Source: Marinobacter nitratireducens | Lineage (GTDB): Bacteria; Pseudomonadota; Gammaproteobacteria; Pseudomonadales; Oleiphilaceae | Assembly (NCBI RefSeq): GCF_000708045.1 | Contig: NZ_ANIE01000003.1 | Coordinates: 558,001 to 622,000 of the forward strand | DNA: 64,000 bases | Direction of reading: 5' to 3' | Shown: piece after piece, positions 8,312 to 16,916 of the stretch | Layout of the letters: each line of letters begins with the position of its first letter | Position numbering within the stretch: position 1 is the stretch's first letter | Position numbers and translations under genes: made by a program | The notes under the pieces: model-generated | Databases searched by the model: none | What the model was told of the DNA's origin: nothing | What the model saw: the letters and a program-made list of their open reading frames with translations, nothing else

Positions 8312-9706
8312 TTAATTATTACTCGGACCAATAAACGTGCTGGTCTCTGTAACCATTTCCCCTGCCCCATTTAGCGTGCTGACCTCAAAAACAAGCTCCT
8401 TGGCACCGGCGGTGCTGGCAGACGGTGGATACGCTACAGCTAAAGGTACCTCCGCCTTTTCGCCTGCTCCCAGAGCGACGCCTCGTGATCCGGTTATGCT
8501 GATGTCGTCACGCCCTTTAACCCCTATCAAGAGATACCTTGGCTGGCTGTCTTTATTGGTGAGCTTGAGCAGATAGCTGTTTTCAACTTTGCCGTCGTTT
8601 GTAAACCGAAACATGCCCCGGTCTCGCTCAACGTCCAGGGTGACCAGCGGCCTGGAGACGACGCCCCACGAGAACAACCCGATCATCAGGACCAAAAAGG
8701 CGAAATAGCCTATAAGGCGAGGCCTCAATAGTCTGGACGTTCCACCCTTGAGCTCCCGCTCGCTGGCGTAACGGACAAGCCCTCTCTGGTAGCCCATCTT
8801 GTCCATGATTGAATCGCAGGCATCTATGCAGGCGGCGCAACCGATACACTCCATCTGCAGACCATCACGAATATCAATACCGGTCGGGCAAACCTGAACG
8901 CACAACTGACAATCAATACAGTCGCCCAGGTGTGCAGGTACCTGTGAGGCATCCTTTTTTCGGGACCCCCTCGGTTCTCCACGGGCCGAATCGTAGGAGA
9001 CAACCACGGAATCCGAATCCACCACGGAAGACTGAAACCGTCCATAGGGGCACATGTGGAAACAGACTTTCTCCCTGAGCCAACCAGCGTTCAAATAGGT
9101 AGCGGCAGTAAAAAACAGTATCCAGAAAACGGCCCAACCGGATGCATCAAACGATATAAGTTCAGTGACAAGACTCCGGATGGGAGAAAAGTAACCAACG
9201 AAAGTGACTGCGGTAACGAGACTGACCAACACCCAGAGACCGTGCTTTGCCGCCCTGCGGACAATCTTGTTCAGAGTATTTGGCGCGGCGTCCATCTTGA
9301 GACGTCTGCCCCGATCGCCCTCTGTCACCTTCTCGGCCCAAAGGAAGACCCAGGTCCAGACGCTCTGTGGGCAGGCGTAACCGCACCATACCCTGCCGGC
9401 CCAGACCGTGAGGAAAAAAAGGCCAAACGCGCATATCAGAAGAATCCCAGAGAGCAACACCAGGTCTTCGGGCCAGAATGTGGCCGAGAATATATGAAAC
9501 TTCTTCTCCGAGAGGTCCCAGAGCACCGCCTGCCTGCCCTCCCAGTTAAGCCAAACCACACCAAAATACAGCGTAAAGAGCACAGAGCCGCCGGTGATTC
9601 GGAGGCGCCGGTAAAAGCCGGTAAAACTCCGTGGTTGTATTTTCTGCTTGCTCTCCGAGCCTGGAGACGTGGGTTCAATTTGCGTAACTGATATCAGGCG
9701 ACTCAT
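8312..9706 (-). CDS. ccoG: Cytochrome c oxidase accessory protein CcoG (FixG/RdxA)
   Basis: This 464-residue polytopic membrane ferredoxin is involved in copper handling for cbb3 oxidase assembly. It shows a hydrophobic N-terminal half, the WCGYACPQSVW motif, two ferredoxin-type clusters (CIDCQLCVQVCPTG and CIGCAACIDACD) and a C-terminal immunoglobulin-like domain (about 350-464) typical of FixG. GGAG sits about 8 bp before the ATG at 9706. No cbb3 subunit genes (ccoNOP) or ccoHIS are in the window, so it is detached from its usual partners. It is followed by a convergent AraC gene and preceded on the same strand by a MocR regulator gene 114 bp away. Confidence 0.92.
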   Translation of the reverse strand: MSRLISVTQIEPTSPGSESKQKIQPRSFTGFYRRLRITGGSVLFTLYFGVVWLNWEGRQAVLWDLSEKKFHIFSATFWPEDLVLLSGILLICAFGLFFLTVWAGRVWCGYACPQSVWTWVFLWAEKVTEGDRGRRLKMDAAPNTLNKIVRRAAKHGLWVLVSLVTAVTFVGYFSPIRSLVTELISFDASGWAVFWILFFTAATYLNAGWLREKVCFHMCPYGRFQSSVVDSDSVVVSYDSARGEPRGSRKKDASQVPAHLGDCIDCQLCVQVCPTGIDIRDGLQMECIGCAACIDACDSIMDKMGYQRGLVRYASERELKGGTSRLLRPRLIGYFAFLVLMIGLFSWGVVSRPLVTLDVERDRGMFRFTNDGKVENSYLLKLTNKDSQPRYLLIGVKGRDDISITGSRGVALGAGEKAEVPLAVAYPPSASTAGAKELVFEVSTLNGAGEMVTETSTFIGPSNN

Positions 9707-9758
9707 TCGCTCCGCACCTTGCCATGATCGTTCAAGAATGGATGGCAGGAGGATAATG

Positions 9759-9827
9759 GGTCAGAACCGATGGGGGCAGGACCAATTTTTTAAGATTTAA
9801 TAGGTACAGTTGACTTCAGGTCAGAAC
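9759..9827. promoter_or_regulatory. Direct repeat GGTCAGAAC between MocR and ccoG genes
   Basis: GGTCAGAAC occurs at 9759-9767 and again at 9819-9827. The first copy also forms a dyad GGTC...GACC (9759-9762 and 9780-9783). MocR-type regulators commonly bind direct repeats of about this size. The second copy overlaps the stop codon of the MocR gene. Confidence 0.35.
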
Positions 9828-11236
9828 AATAATTCAGGTAACCGCCTCAATGCGGCAACACGATCTTCATTCCAAGGATGGGCAAAGCTGATTCTCAGGC
9901 AATTTGTGAATTTTCCCGATACAGAGAATAGTGTGCCGGGCGTAATCACAATGCCTTCCGCAAGCGCAGTCCGAAAGAGGCAAAGGGTGTCTACTTCTTC
10001 CTGCAGCTCAACCCACAGAGCAAGGCCTCCATTGGGTGCTGTTGCCCGGAGCGGGACGTCCCAATCGGCGAGCAGCTCAAGCAATTGATCTCGCTGCTGG
10101 CGCAGTTCCTGCCGACGCCGGCGCAAAAAAGACCCATAGCCGCCTTCAGCAATAAATCCAGCCACGCCCTTCTGAAGAAAGCGACTACTCGCCAATTGGG
10201 AGGTCAGTTTCAGTTTGAGTATCTTTTCATGCCACCTGGCCCCGGAAATCCATCCCAATCGGAGATCCCGGGACAATACTTTGGAGAAAGAGCTGCAATG
10301 AATCACGCGGTCAGATTGGTCGATTGCTTTCAGCGTATCGGGCACGCTGAACCAACCTGATTCCCCATAGATGTCATCTTCGATTATCGCGAGGTCATAT
10401 CGATCAGCAAGCTCCAGCAATCGTGCTCGGGCGTCGGGAGGCATAACGGCCCCGGTTGGCGTTGCAAATGCCGGGGACACCACACAGGCTTTCACATCCC
10501 AAACCTCCAGTGCATCTTCTAACGCCCTTACATCCAGTCCGCTTTCTGGAGATGCGGGTATCTCGATCACCTTCAATTGCAGCTGTTCAAGTAACTGCAG
10601 CACCCCATAAAACCCCGGGGCCTCGACAGCGACCACGTCGCCATGACGGCAAACGGCCATCAAAGCGAGGAATAACGACTGCTGGCATCCTGAGGTGATA
10701 CAGAATTGGCTGGCATCAGCGAGCCATCCCCTTTTGGCGGATCTCAGAGCCAGCTGAGCCCTTAACTCTGAATCCCCAGCTGGCTCCTCATAGTACTGAA
10801 ATCGGTCGGCTTGTTTCCGCAATGCCCTTGCAATGGAACGATTGAGTTGAATGATACCCGGTGGCAGCTCATCGCCGTCAGCATCAGGTAGCAGGTCGAA
10901 GGCTGCGCTGCGGCTCATGATGCCTTGAAAAACCTGGCTGACAGTGACCGGTTTAGGAGCCGCCAAAGTGGGCGACTGCCTGGGAGGCTCAAATCGTTTC
11001 TGCACAGCGGTCACAAAAAAACCACTTCGCTCGCGGGCCTCAACCAGCCCGAGTGCTTCCAGACGCTGCAAGGCATGCTGTACCGTAATTTTGGAAAAAC
11101 CATAGATCTGGCACAGTGCTCTTATCGATGGCAACCGTTCACCCGCTTGCCATCGACCACGCGCTATCTGGTCTCGGAGGGTTCTCTCAAGTTCCAGGTA
11201 TCTCGGCAATGCATGGGGCGCGGACAACACGTTCAT
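9821..11236 (-). CDS. MocR-type regulator (GntR domain fused to aminotransferase domain)
   Basis: The 471-residue protein joins a winged-helix GntR domain (about 10-78; LRDQIARGRWQAGERLPSIRAL) to a fold-type I aminotransferase domain (about 120-465). The PLP-binding lysine is seen in SSFSKVLSRDLRLGW, and IIEDDIYGE supplies the cofactor aspartate. MocR proteins bind PLP and regulate vitamin B6, amino-acid or GABA metabolism; the target here is unknown. Its ATG overlaps the stop of the upstream LysR gene (ATGA), which implies translational coupling. No aminotransferase or pyridoxine gene is next to it. The nearest downstream gene is ccoG. Confidence 0.88.
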   Translation of the reverse strand: MNVLSAPHALPRYLELERTLRDQIARGRWQAGERLPSIRALCQIYGFSKITVQHALQRLEALGLVEARERSGFFVTAVQKRFEPPRQSPTLAAPKPVTVSQVFQGIMSRSAAFDLLPDADGDELPPGIIQLNRSIARALRKQADRFQYYEEPAGDSELRAQLALRSAKRGWLADASQFCITSGCQQSLFLALMAVCRHGDVVAVEAPGFYGVLQLLEQLQLKVIEIPASPESGLDVRALEDALEVWDVKACVVSPAFATPTGAVMPPDARARLLELADRYDLAIIEDDIYGESGWFSVPDTLKAIDQSDRVIHCSSFSKVLSRDLRLGWISGARWHEKILKLKLTSQLASSRFLQKGVAGFIAEGGYGSFLRRRRQELRQQRDQLLELLADWDVPLRATAPNGGLALWVELQEEVDTLCLFRTALAEGIVITPGTLFSVSGKFTNCLRISFAHPWNEDRVAALRRLPELLF

Positions 11237-12141
11237 AATTCGAAATCCACGTCATTCATCGACTCAGCGAGATAGTCCAGCAACGCCCTTACCGCAGGAA
11301 GCAAACCGCGCCGGGAGGGGAACACGGCATGGAGAATCCCGCCACGTGGTTGCCATCCTGGCAGAACATTAACCAATCGACCTTCCGTCAAATCCCTGCC
11401 GCCGACAATCAGCGGCATTCGAACTATGCCCAATCCCGCCAACGCCGCTTCTCGAAGGGTGAACACATCATCCGTCACCAGCCGCGGCGTGTGATGCACT
11501 TGAGCTGTGGCTCCATCAGGACCGTCGAGGCACCAGGCGTGTTTTCCGTGTGGATCCTCGAAATCGAGGCTCGGCAGGTTTGCCAGGTCGGAAGGTGTTT
11601 CAGGTTTTTCGTGGTAGTCAAAAAAATCCGCAGATGCCATCAGACACTGGGGACTTTTGGACAGCACCTTCATTGCGAGATCGCTGTCTTCCAGCGGAGG
11701 GAATCGTACTCGCAATGCCAGATCCAGCCCTTCCTGAATGACATCCACCCGGCGACTCGTCGCGTCGATCTCGACCTTTACCTGGGGATATTTGCTCATG
11801 AAACGGACCAGGATCTTACCAACATGAAAATAGATCAGGCCAGGCGGACAGCTCATCCTTACAACGCCCCTCGGCTCAGCACGTGATCGATCAATCGCCT
11901 CCTGTGCTGCTTCCGCTTCAACCAGCATGGCCACGCAATGACGGTAATACTCCATACCTAATTCAGTGACTGTAAATCGCCGGGTTGATCGGTTTATCAG
12001 ACGCGTATCAAGGCGATCTTCAAGTGCAGCAATCCGGCGGCTCAATTTTGATTTCGGTATGCCCAGGGCCCGGCCTGCAGGCGCAAACCCTCCGTGATCA
12101 ACCGCCTGAACAAAGAAATAAAGATCGTTAAGGTCCTGCAT
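11233..12141 (-). CDS. LysR-family regulator
   Basis: The 302-residue LysR regulator has an N-terminal winged helix (about 1-60; FVQAVDHGGFAPAGRALGIPKSKLSRRIAALE) and an effector-binding domain of periplasmic-binding-protein fold (about 90-290). I chose ATG 12141 with AGGA about 8 bp upstream; the preceding in-frame TTG is less likely. It is divergent from an isochorismatase-family gene, the usual arrangement for LysR control of a neighbour, and co-transcribed with the MocR gene through a 4-bp overlap. The recognition helix lacks the common TQPALS signature and reads IPKSKLSRR, as in the subgroup near AaeR/DsdC-like repressors. Confidence 0.87.
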   Translation of the reverse strand: MQDLNDLYFFVQAVDHGGFAPAGRALGIPKSKLSRRIAALEDRLDTRLINRSTRRFTVTELGMEYYRHCVAMLVEAEAAQEAIDRSRAEPRGVVRMSCPPGLIYFHVGKILVRFMSKYPQVKVEIDATSRRVDVIQEGLDLALRVRFPPLEDSDLAMKVLSKSPQCLMASADFFDYHEKPETPSDLANLPSLDFEDPHGKHAWCLDGPDGATAQVHHTPRLVTDDVFTLREAALAGLGIVRMPLIVGGRDLTEGRLVNVLPGWQPRGGILHAVFPSRRGLLPAVRALLDYLAESMNDVDFEL

Positions 12142-12257
12142 CAATCATCGTCCTATATATGAAACACAGAGTACAAAAACTGGAGGCTACTCAAGGCACT
12201 TAGCTCCGCCTAACCTTTGCAGGCCAACCCACCCATCAATGAAACATCAGGAGAATC

Positions 12258-12881
12258 ATGATGGCATTTACGTACAAGCGCTTGAACAAAGACGATGTGG
12301 CTTTACTGATGGTAGACCATCAGGCTGGTCTGCTATCTCTGGTTCGGGACTTTAGCCCGGACGACTTCAAGAACAATGTACTGGCCCTGTCGGACATCGC
12401 CAAGTTTTTCAATATACCTACAATTCTGACAACCAGTTTCGAAGACGGCCCCAATGGTCCGATGGTACCTGAGCTTAAGGAGGCTTTCCCGGATGCCCCC
12501 TACTTCGCCCGCCCAGGCCAGATCAACGCATGGGATAACGAAGATTTCGTAGAAGCCGTAAAGGCAACCGGCAAAAAACAACTGCTGATCGCAGGTGTCG
12601 TCACTGATGTATGCGTCACCTTCCCCGTGCTATCTGCCCTGGAGGAAGGCTACGAGGTATTCGTTGTGACCGATGCCTCCGGCACGTTCAATCAGACCAC
12701 TCGGGACGCTGCGTGGAGCCGGATGGAACAGGCTGGTGCGCAGCTGATGAACTGGTTCAGCGTAGGCTGTGAGCTGCACCGCGACTGGCGTAACGATATA
12801 GAGGGCTTTGGTGGCATCCTGGCCAATCATCTCCCTCACTATGCCAACCTGATGCAGAGTTACATGGCCCAGAAAAACTAA
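12258..12881 (+). CDS. Isochorismatase-family cysteine hydrolase (YcaC-like)
   Basis: The 207-residue protein carries the catalytic Asp20 in LLMVDHQ, a Lys in the central part and Cys119 in GVVTDVCV, the triad of isochorismatase-like hydrolases. Overall pattern and length match YcaC-type members of unknown substrate, which are distinct from true isochorismatases. An AGGAG site (about 12249-12253) supports ATG 12258 or the adjacent ATG 12261. It is divergent from a LysR regulator that probably controls it, perhaps in response to its substrate. A nicotinamidase-like or amide hydrolase activity cannot be excluded. Confidence 0.87.
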   Translation: MMAFTYKRLNKDDVALLMVDHQAGLLSLVRDFSPDDFKNNVLALSDIAKFFNIPTILTTSFEDGPNGPMVPELKEAFPDAPYFARPGQINAWDNEDFVEAVKATGKKQLLIAGVVTDVCVTFPVLSALEEGYEVFVVTDASGTFNQTTRDAAWSRMEQAGAQLMNWFSVGCELHRDWRNDIEGFGGILANHLPHYANLMQSYMAQKN

Positions 12882-12901
12882 CCGCACTGGGCTATGCTCG
12901 A

Positions 12902-12922
12902 TACCCACAAGGAACGTGGGTA
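12902..12922. terminator. Hairpin after the isochorismatase-family gene
   Basis: TACCCAC (12902-12908) and GTGGGTA (12916-12922) form a perfect 7-bp stem with a 7-base loop 20 bp after the stop codon. There is no T-run, so termination efficiency is uncertain. Confidence 0.4.
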
Positions 12923-12962
12923 CGACCATCGCCTGACTCTCATTGAGTGCTAAGAGGAATGT

Positions 12963-14150
12963 ATGCTGGCTAATGATTCCAAGTTTTTATTTCGAATAAA
13001 AGGGAGCGATAACGAACACAAGGTCTCCTTCTCGGAACTCTTCTTTGACCTGGTGTTTGTCTACGCCATTACCCAGAGCGCCCACTTTCTGATTGGCCAT
13101 TTCACCCCTTATGGACTGTTTCAATCGCTTTTAATCCTCCTGGCAGTGTGGTGGTGCTGGGTTTTCACTACCTGGGTAACTAACTGGCTGGATCCTGAAA
13201 CCATTCCGGTTCGTCTATTGCTGTTCACGCTGATGTTACTGGGCATGTTCGTCGCTATTGCTATACCTAAAGCGTTCGAACAACACGGACTGTTGTTCGC
13301 CTGTTCTTATGTGGCGCTTCAAGTGGGGCGCACACTGTTCGTTTGCATTGCAAGTCGTAGAACAAAACCGGTTTTACACAACGACTTCTTTCGCATGGCG
13401 ATCTGGTTTTCAGTCGCAGGCCTGTTCTGGATTACGGGCGCATTGCAGGACGGCACCAATCGGACTGCGCTTTGGACCCTGGCGCTCGGCGTTGAATATC
13501 TCTCAGCCTCGATGTCGTTTTATGTGCCCGGCATCGGTCGATCTGATAGCAAAAAATGGGATATCTCCGGGGCACACATGGCGGAACGGTGTGGCCTATT
13601 GATTATTATTGCATTAGGCGAGTCATTGCTTGTCACCGGCAACACGTTCTCCCACACCCCTTGGAATACCTCGACTGTCTTGGCATTCGTCAGCGCTTTT
13701 GTTGGTACTGTCGCCATGTGGTGGATTTACTTCAGCCTCTCCGCAGAGCGCGCCAGTGAACGCATCACAACCAGCGAGAGGAGCGGACACCTTGGTCGCC
13801 TCATCTATACCTATGTGCATTTCGCAATTATCGCCGGCATTGTGGTCGTCGCAGCGGCCGACGAATTCATCCTTGCTCATGCCTCAGGGCATGTCGGGAA
13901 TAGCATGTTGATCGCCTCCATTGGCGGCCCTGCCCTTTACCTGATCGGCAACATTTTGTTCAAAAGGCTCATGTTCAATAGTCATCCACGCTCCCATTAT
14001 GTAGGTCTGGTGCTACTGGGATGTCTTGTGCCCATGGCTCTGTTCGTCGCTCCGTTTGTGTTGGCACTCCTGACCACATCCGTATTGGTGATCGTTGGCA
14101 CATGGGAAACCGTGGCTGTAAGACGTTCTGACTTGAAACAGACTCTGTAA
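12963..14150 (+). CDS. LtrA-family (low temperature requirement A) membrane protein
   Basis: The 395-residue polytopic inner-membrane protein has about ten hydrophobic segments. The N-terminal signature SFSELFFDLVFVYAITQ is diagnostic of the LtrA family, as is the HMAERCGLLIIIALGESLLVTG block near residue 200. The family is named for cold growth in Listeria, but its biochemical function is unknown. AGAGGA lies just before the ATG at 12963. It follows the isochorismatase-family gene by 81 bp and precedes the pirin gene by 70 bp on the same strand, so loose co-expression is possible. Confidence 0.87.
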   Translation: MLANDSKFLFRIKGSDNEHKVSFSELFFDLVFVYAITQSAHFLIGHFTPYGLFQSLLILLAVWWCWVFTTWVTNWLDPETIPVRLLLFTLMLLGMFVAIAIPKAFEQHGLLFACSYVALQVGRTLFVCIASRRTKPVLHNDFFRMAIWFSVAGLFWITGALQDGTNRTALWTLALGVEYLSASMSFYVPGIGRSDSKKWDISGAHMAERCGLLIIIALGESLLVTGNTFSHTPWNTSTVLAFVSAFVGTVAMWWIYFSLSAERASERITTSERSGHLGRLIYTYVHFAIIAGIVVVAAADEFILAHASGHVGNSMLIASIGGPALYLIGNILFKRLMFNSHPRSHYVGLVLLGCLVPMALFVAPFVLALLTTSVLVIVGTWETVAVRRSDLKQTL

Positions 14151-14220
14151 TTTTCAGCTAGATTGAAGCAAAGGCATCTTACCAATCGGCGATCTGAACC
14201 AGGCACCCAAAGGATACGTT

Positions 14221-15138
14221 ATGAGCATTTCTACCCAATCACCGACGCTTGAATGTGACGTCACTCAGTCCTGCGGTGCCATCGAGCTATTGATCCAGCC
14301 CAGAAAAAAAGATCTTGGCGGGTTTTCTGTCAGGCGTGTCTTGCCGACGAAAGAGCGACAAATGGTTGGCCCGTGGATCTTCTTTGATCACATGGGGCCC
14401 GCGAATTTTCCAGCCGGGGACGGAATTAATGTTCGGCCGCATCCACACGTTAACCTGGCAACGGTTACCTACCTGTTTGAGGGCGAAATCCTGCACCGGG
14501 ATTCCCTTGGCAGCATCCAGCCTATCAGGCCTGGTGATATTAACCTTATGGTCGCCGGCAAAGGGATCGTCCACTCTGAGCGAGAACGCCCGGAGGTAAC
14601 CTCAACAGATCATACACTTCATGGCCTCCAACTCTGGCTGGCCCTCCCCAAAGACAAGGAAGAGATCGAGCCCGCGTTTTTGCACTATCCAAGTGCTGAC
14701 ATACCCGCCATCAAGGTTCAAGGTGTTCCCGTTCGGGTCATTATGGGCAGCGCATACGGCGTTGCATCTCCCGTGGCAACATTCGCTGAGACGCTGTATC
14801 TGGAAGCGCACCTTCAGCAAGGCCAGTCGCTGATACTCCCTAACGCACCGGAGCGTGCGATTTACGTTGCACAAGGTTCACTTGATGCAGGCGGAACGAA
14901 TATCCCGGAATTCTCGATGGCAGTTCTCGGTCCGGAGGAAGGCGTGGAAATAACGGCCTTGGAGGCGTCTCGCATCGCCGTCATCGGAGGCGAGCCATTT
15001 GATGAACGTCATATGCTTTGGAACTTTGTATCCAGTCGGGCCGACCGTATTCAACAAGCCAAAAATGACTGGAAGGATGGGCGTTTTCCCACAATCCCTG
15101 GAGATGATGAAGAGTTCATTCCTTTTCCAGGGAAATAG
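14221..15138 (+). CDS. Pirin-family cupin protein
   Basis: The 305-residue bicupin of the pirin family shows the N-terminal cupin with metal ligands in RPHPHVNLATVTYLFEGE (His-x-His, Glu) and KGIVHSERE, followed by the pirin C-terminal domain (about 185-285; SLILPNAPERAIYVAQG). Bacterial pirins bind iron; some act as quercetin dioxygenases and others bind metabolic enzymes. Which applies here is unknown. The MGPANFPAGDGINVRPHPH stretch is the classic family signature. It lies upstream of a MerR regulator on the same strand with a 143-bp gap. Confidence 0.9.
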   Translation: MSISTQSPTLECDVTQSCGAIELLIQPRKKDLGGFSVRRVLPTKERQMVGPWIFFDHMGPANFPAGDGINVRPHPHVNLATVTYLFEGEILHRDSLGSIQPIRPGDINLMVAGKGIVHSERERPEVTSTDHTLHGLQLWLALPKDKEEIEPAFLHYPSADIPAIKVQGVPVRVIMGSAYGVASPVATFAETLYLEAHLQQGQSLILPNAPERAIYVAQGSLDAGGTNIPEFSMAVLGPEEGVEITALEASRIAVIGGEPFDERHMLWNFVSSRADRIQQAKNDWKDGRFPTIPGDDEEFIPFPGK

Positions 15139-15281
15139 GCGCCGCGGGATGGCGGCAGGAGTTTTCGGCCTAATGAACAATTCGGTAAAGTATTGCTTAA
15201 CGAGCCAGAACTTAGGCGAAAGCGTTGTAATCAAAACTAACTGGCACTTGAAGTTATTCACTCAGATTCGGTTGAACTCAG

Positions 15282-15713
15282 ATGAAAATAGGTGAGTTAG
15301 CAGATATTTCTGGCCTCGCGCCGTCACGAATCCGTTTTTATGAGCGCATTGGTTTGCTCCGCACGGTTGACCGGCAGGCGAATGGCTATAGAAGTTATCC
15401 TCCTGAAGCAGTGACTATGCTCAAGCTGATTACAACCGCCCAGCAGGCGGGTTTCACGTTAGAAGAGCTAACAGCGTTATTGCCGTCCAACATTGAGAAT
15501 TGGGATCACGGGTCATTGCTCGATACCCTCAAGCAGAAGGTCCGCGACATCGAGGAGGTTCAGAAAAGGCTGGCCGAAAGCAAAAGTCAGCTTTTGGAAG
15601 TGTTAGCCGAGATTGAAAACAAGCCATCCGATATGGATTGCGCAGACAACGCAAAACGGGTTCTTTCTCAATTCGGAATGGTGCAGGCCAGCTCACCGAG
15701 TTCGGAAAGCTGA
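15282..15713 (+). CDS. MerR-family regulator
   Basis: The 143-residue protein starts with the MerR winged helix (MKIGELADISGLAPSRIRFYERIGLL, about 1-70), then a long dimerisation coiled coil (about 75-120) and a short polar tail. It lacks the Cys-rich metal loop of MerR, CueR or ZntR and has a single Cys (MDCADN), which resembles small aldehyde or redox-responsive members such as NmlR/AdhR. MerR proteins twist promoters with over-long spacers; two such promoters lie 1.1 kb downstream between the decarboxylase-like gene and the OYE gene, so those are the likely targets. The gene ends 9 bp before the convergent decarboxylase-like gene. Confidence 0.88.
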   Translation: MKIGELADISGLAPSRIRFYERIGLLRTVDRQANGYRSYPPEAVTMLKLITTAQQAGFTLEELTALLPSNIENWDHGSLLDTLKQKVRDIEEVQKRLAESKSQLLEVLAEIENKPSDMDCADNAKRVLSQFGMVQASSPSSES

Positions 15714-15722
15714 CCCATAGTG

Positions 15723-16727
15723 TTAATGCTCTGCAAGCATGGCCGTCAGTGGTTTGGGCGCATACAGGGCGCTCTGGAAGGATGGCACATAGTCGTATCT
15801 GACCATCTCACCCAGATCGAGAGACTTGATGTACCGGGAGAATTCGCCGTCACCCAGCGTCAGATTGACCGCATCGTCATCCATCGTCGAGCCGTAGACC
15901 ATTTGGCGTGACACAGCATAGCCCGTCGTCAGATTGCCCTGCTGATCAATATTCGTAAAGCTGTTGGTCACCAGCGCCGGCTCATCAGAAACATCTTCAA
16001 GCTTGTCCGTTTCGAACACGAAATCCACTTCGCCGGTCTCCGCGTCCATTACCTCAAAAGCGATTGAGTTGGCGTTATCCTTGTAATGAATTCCGGTCAA
16101 CCATTTAGGCAGGTTGTAGCCAACGACACCGCGGACCCGTGCCAGTTCTGTATCAACAGGCAATTTGAGCACGTAGCCCCAGAGGTCCTTAGACATCGAT
16201 TGGCTCAGCAAGCTGATCGGCCCAAGATTGGAGCTCCCGGGCTTGTTGGTCACGATAGCCAGGGAGATCTCGTTGTAGGTGTCATTGTCGCAATAGTGGT
16301 AGGCATAGCCCGTAAGTGCGACAAGCCCTCGGCCAGGCCATATTTGAATTGGTTGAACCTGTTCCAGAACCTCTTCCGGCATGAGCTCTTTCAAGCGATC
16401 AACATCAGCAGTAAATACCGCCGTGGTTTTCGTATTCTCGTAGTAGAAGTTTGGTGACCAGGATTCAAAACCGATATCGACCTTGGTCTTTTCAAGGGTT
16501 TTAAACCAGCTCAAATCAGTGTCTGGCGACTCTTTCTCGATTACGGACATGGGAGGATTTGAGCGATATCGATCGTACAGACCATCTTTCACGACAGGTA
16601 CATCATGTCCTGCAATATCAATGACCGTGACACCCTGACCTGGCTCGGCCACCGGCGTTTGTGCAGATACTGATGTTGCCATCGCGCCCATAACAATAGC
16701 TGCTAATGCGAAGTTACTCACCCTCAT
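15723..16727 (-). CDS. Exported acetoacetate-decarboxylase-like protein
   Basis: The 334-residue protein has a signal peptide (about 1-22, cleavage near SVSA/QT) and a body that resembles the acetoacetate decarboxylase superfamily: a central RGLVALTGYAYHYCDNDTYNE block and GYNLPKWLTGI, where Lys208 aligns with the GYPKK Schiff-base lysine of the decarboxylase. Catalysis is not proven, and periplasmic members of this fold are poorly described. I chose ATG 16727 with GAGG 9 bp upstream; the frame's earlier TTG at 16733 is too close to that site. It is transcribed from a MerR-type promoter in the region shared with the divergent OYE gene. Confidence 0.65.
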   Translation of the reverse strand: MRVSNFALAAIVMGAMATSVSAQTPVAEPGQGVTVIDIAGHDVPVVKDGLYDRYRSNPPMSVIEKESPDTDLSWFKTLEKTKVDIGFESWSPNFYYENTKTTAVFTADVDRLKELMPEEVLEQVQPIQIWPGRGLVALTGYAYHYCDNDTYNEISLAIVTNKPGSSNLGPISLLSQSMSKDLWGYVLKLPVDTELARVRGVVGYNLPKWLTGIHYKDNANSIAFEVMDAETGEVDFVFETDKLEDVSDEPALVTNSFTNIDQQGNLTTGYAVSRQMVYGSTMDDDAVNLTLGDGEFSRYIKSLDLGEMVRYDYVPSFQSALYAPKPLTAMLAEH

Positions 16728-16806
16728 GAACAATTACCTCTATCTAGCGATCTTTAGGTGTCGGCGGCGCTGCAGAAAGAACAGCCCTCCGACATAACAC
16801 GGGTGC

Positions 16807-16837
16807 AGGCTATGATTAAACCTAGCTTTAAGGTCAA
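16807..16837 (-). promoter_or_regulatory. MerR-type promoter for the exported decarboxylase-like gene
   Basis: Read on the minus strand, TTGACC (16837-16832) is followed after exactly 19 bases by TAGCCT (16812-16807). The spacer starts TTAAAGCTAGG and contains an imperfect dyad. A 19-bp spacer is the hallmark of MerR-activated promoters. It predicts a leader of about 70 nt. Confidence 0.6.
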
Positions 16838-16851
16838 CCAAAAATTTACCG

Positions 16852-16882
16852 TTGACCTTAAACTTAACTTCAAGGATAGAGT
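16852..16882 (+). promoter_or_regulatory. MerR-type promoter for the OYE gene
   Basis: TTGACC (16852-16857) and TAGAGT (16877-16882) are separated by exactly 19 bases that hold the dyad CCTTAAACTT/AACTTCAAGG, close in look to SoxR/NmlR-type boxes. It predicts a transcript start near 16889, about 28 nt before the ATG. Confidence 0.68.
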
Positions 16883-16916
16883 GCGATCACATTGAGGAAA
16901 CCTGAGGTGATCGACT

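Noticed and set aside
9755..9799. Short plus-strand frame with AGGAGG and ATG before the MocR gene end
   Set aside because: Only 14 codons, and it lies over the direct repeats and ccoG leader; the AGGAGG is probably coincidental.
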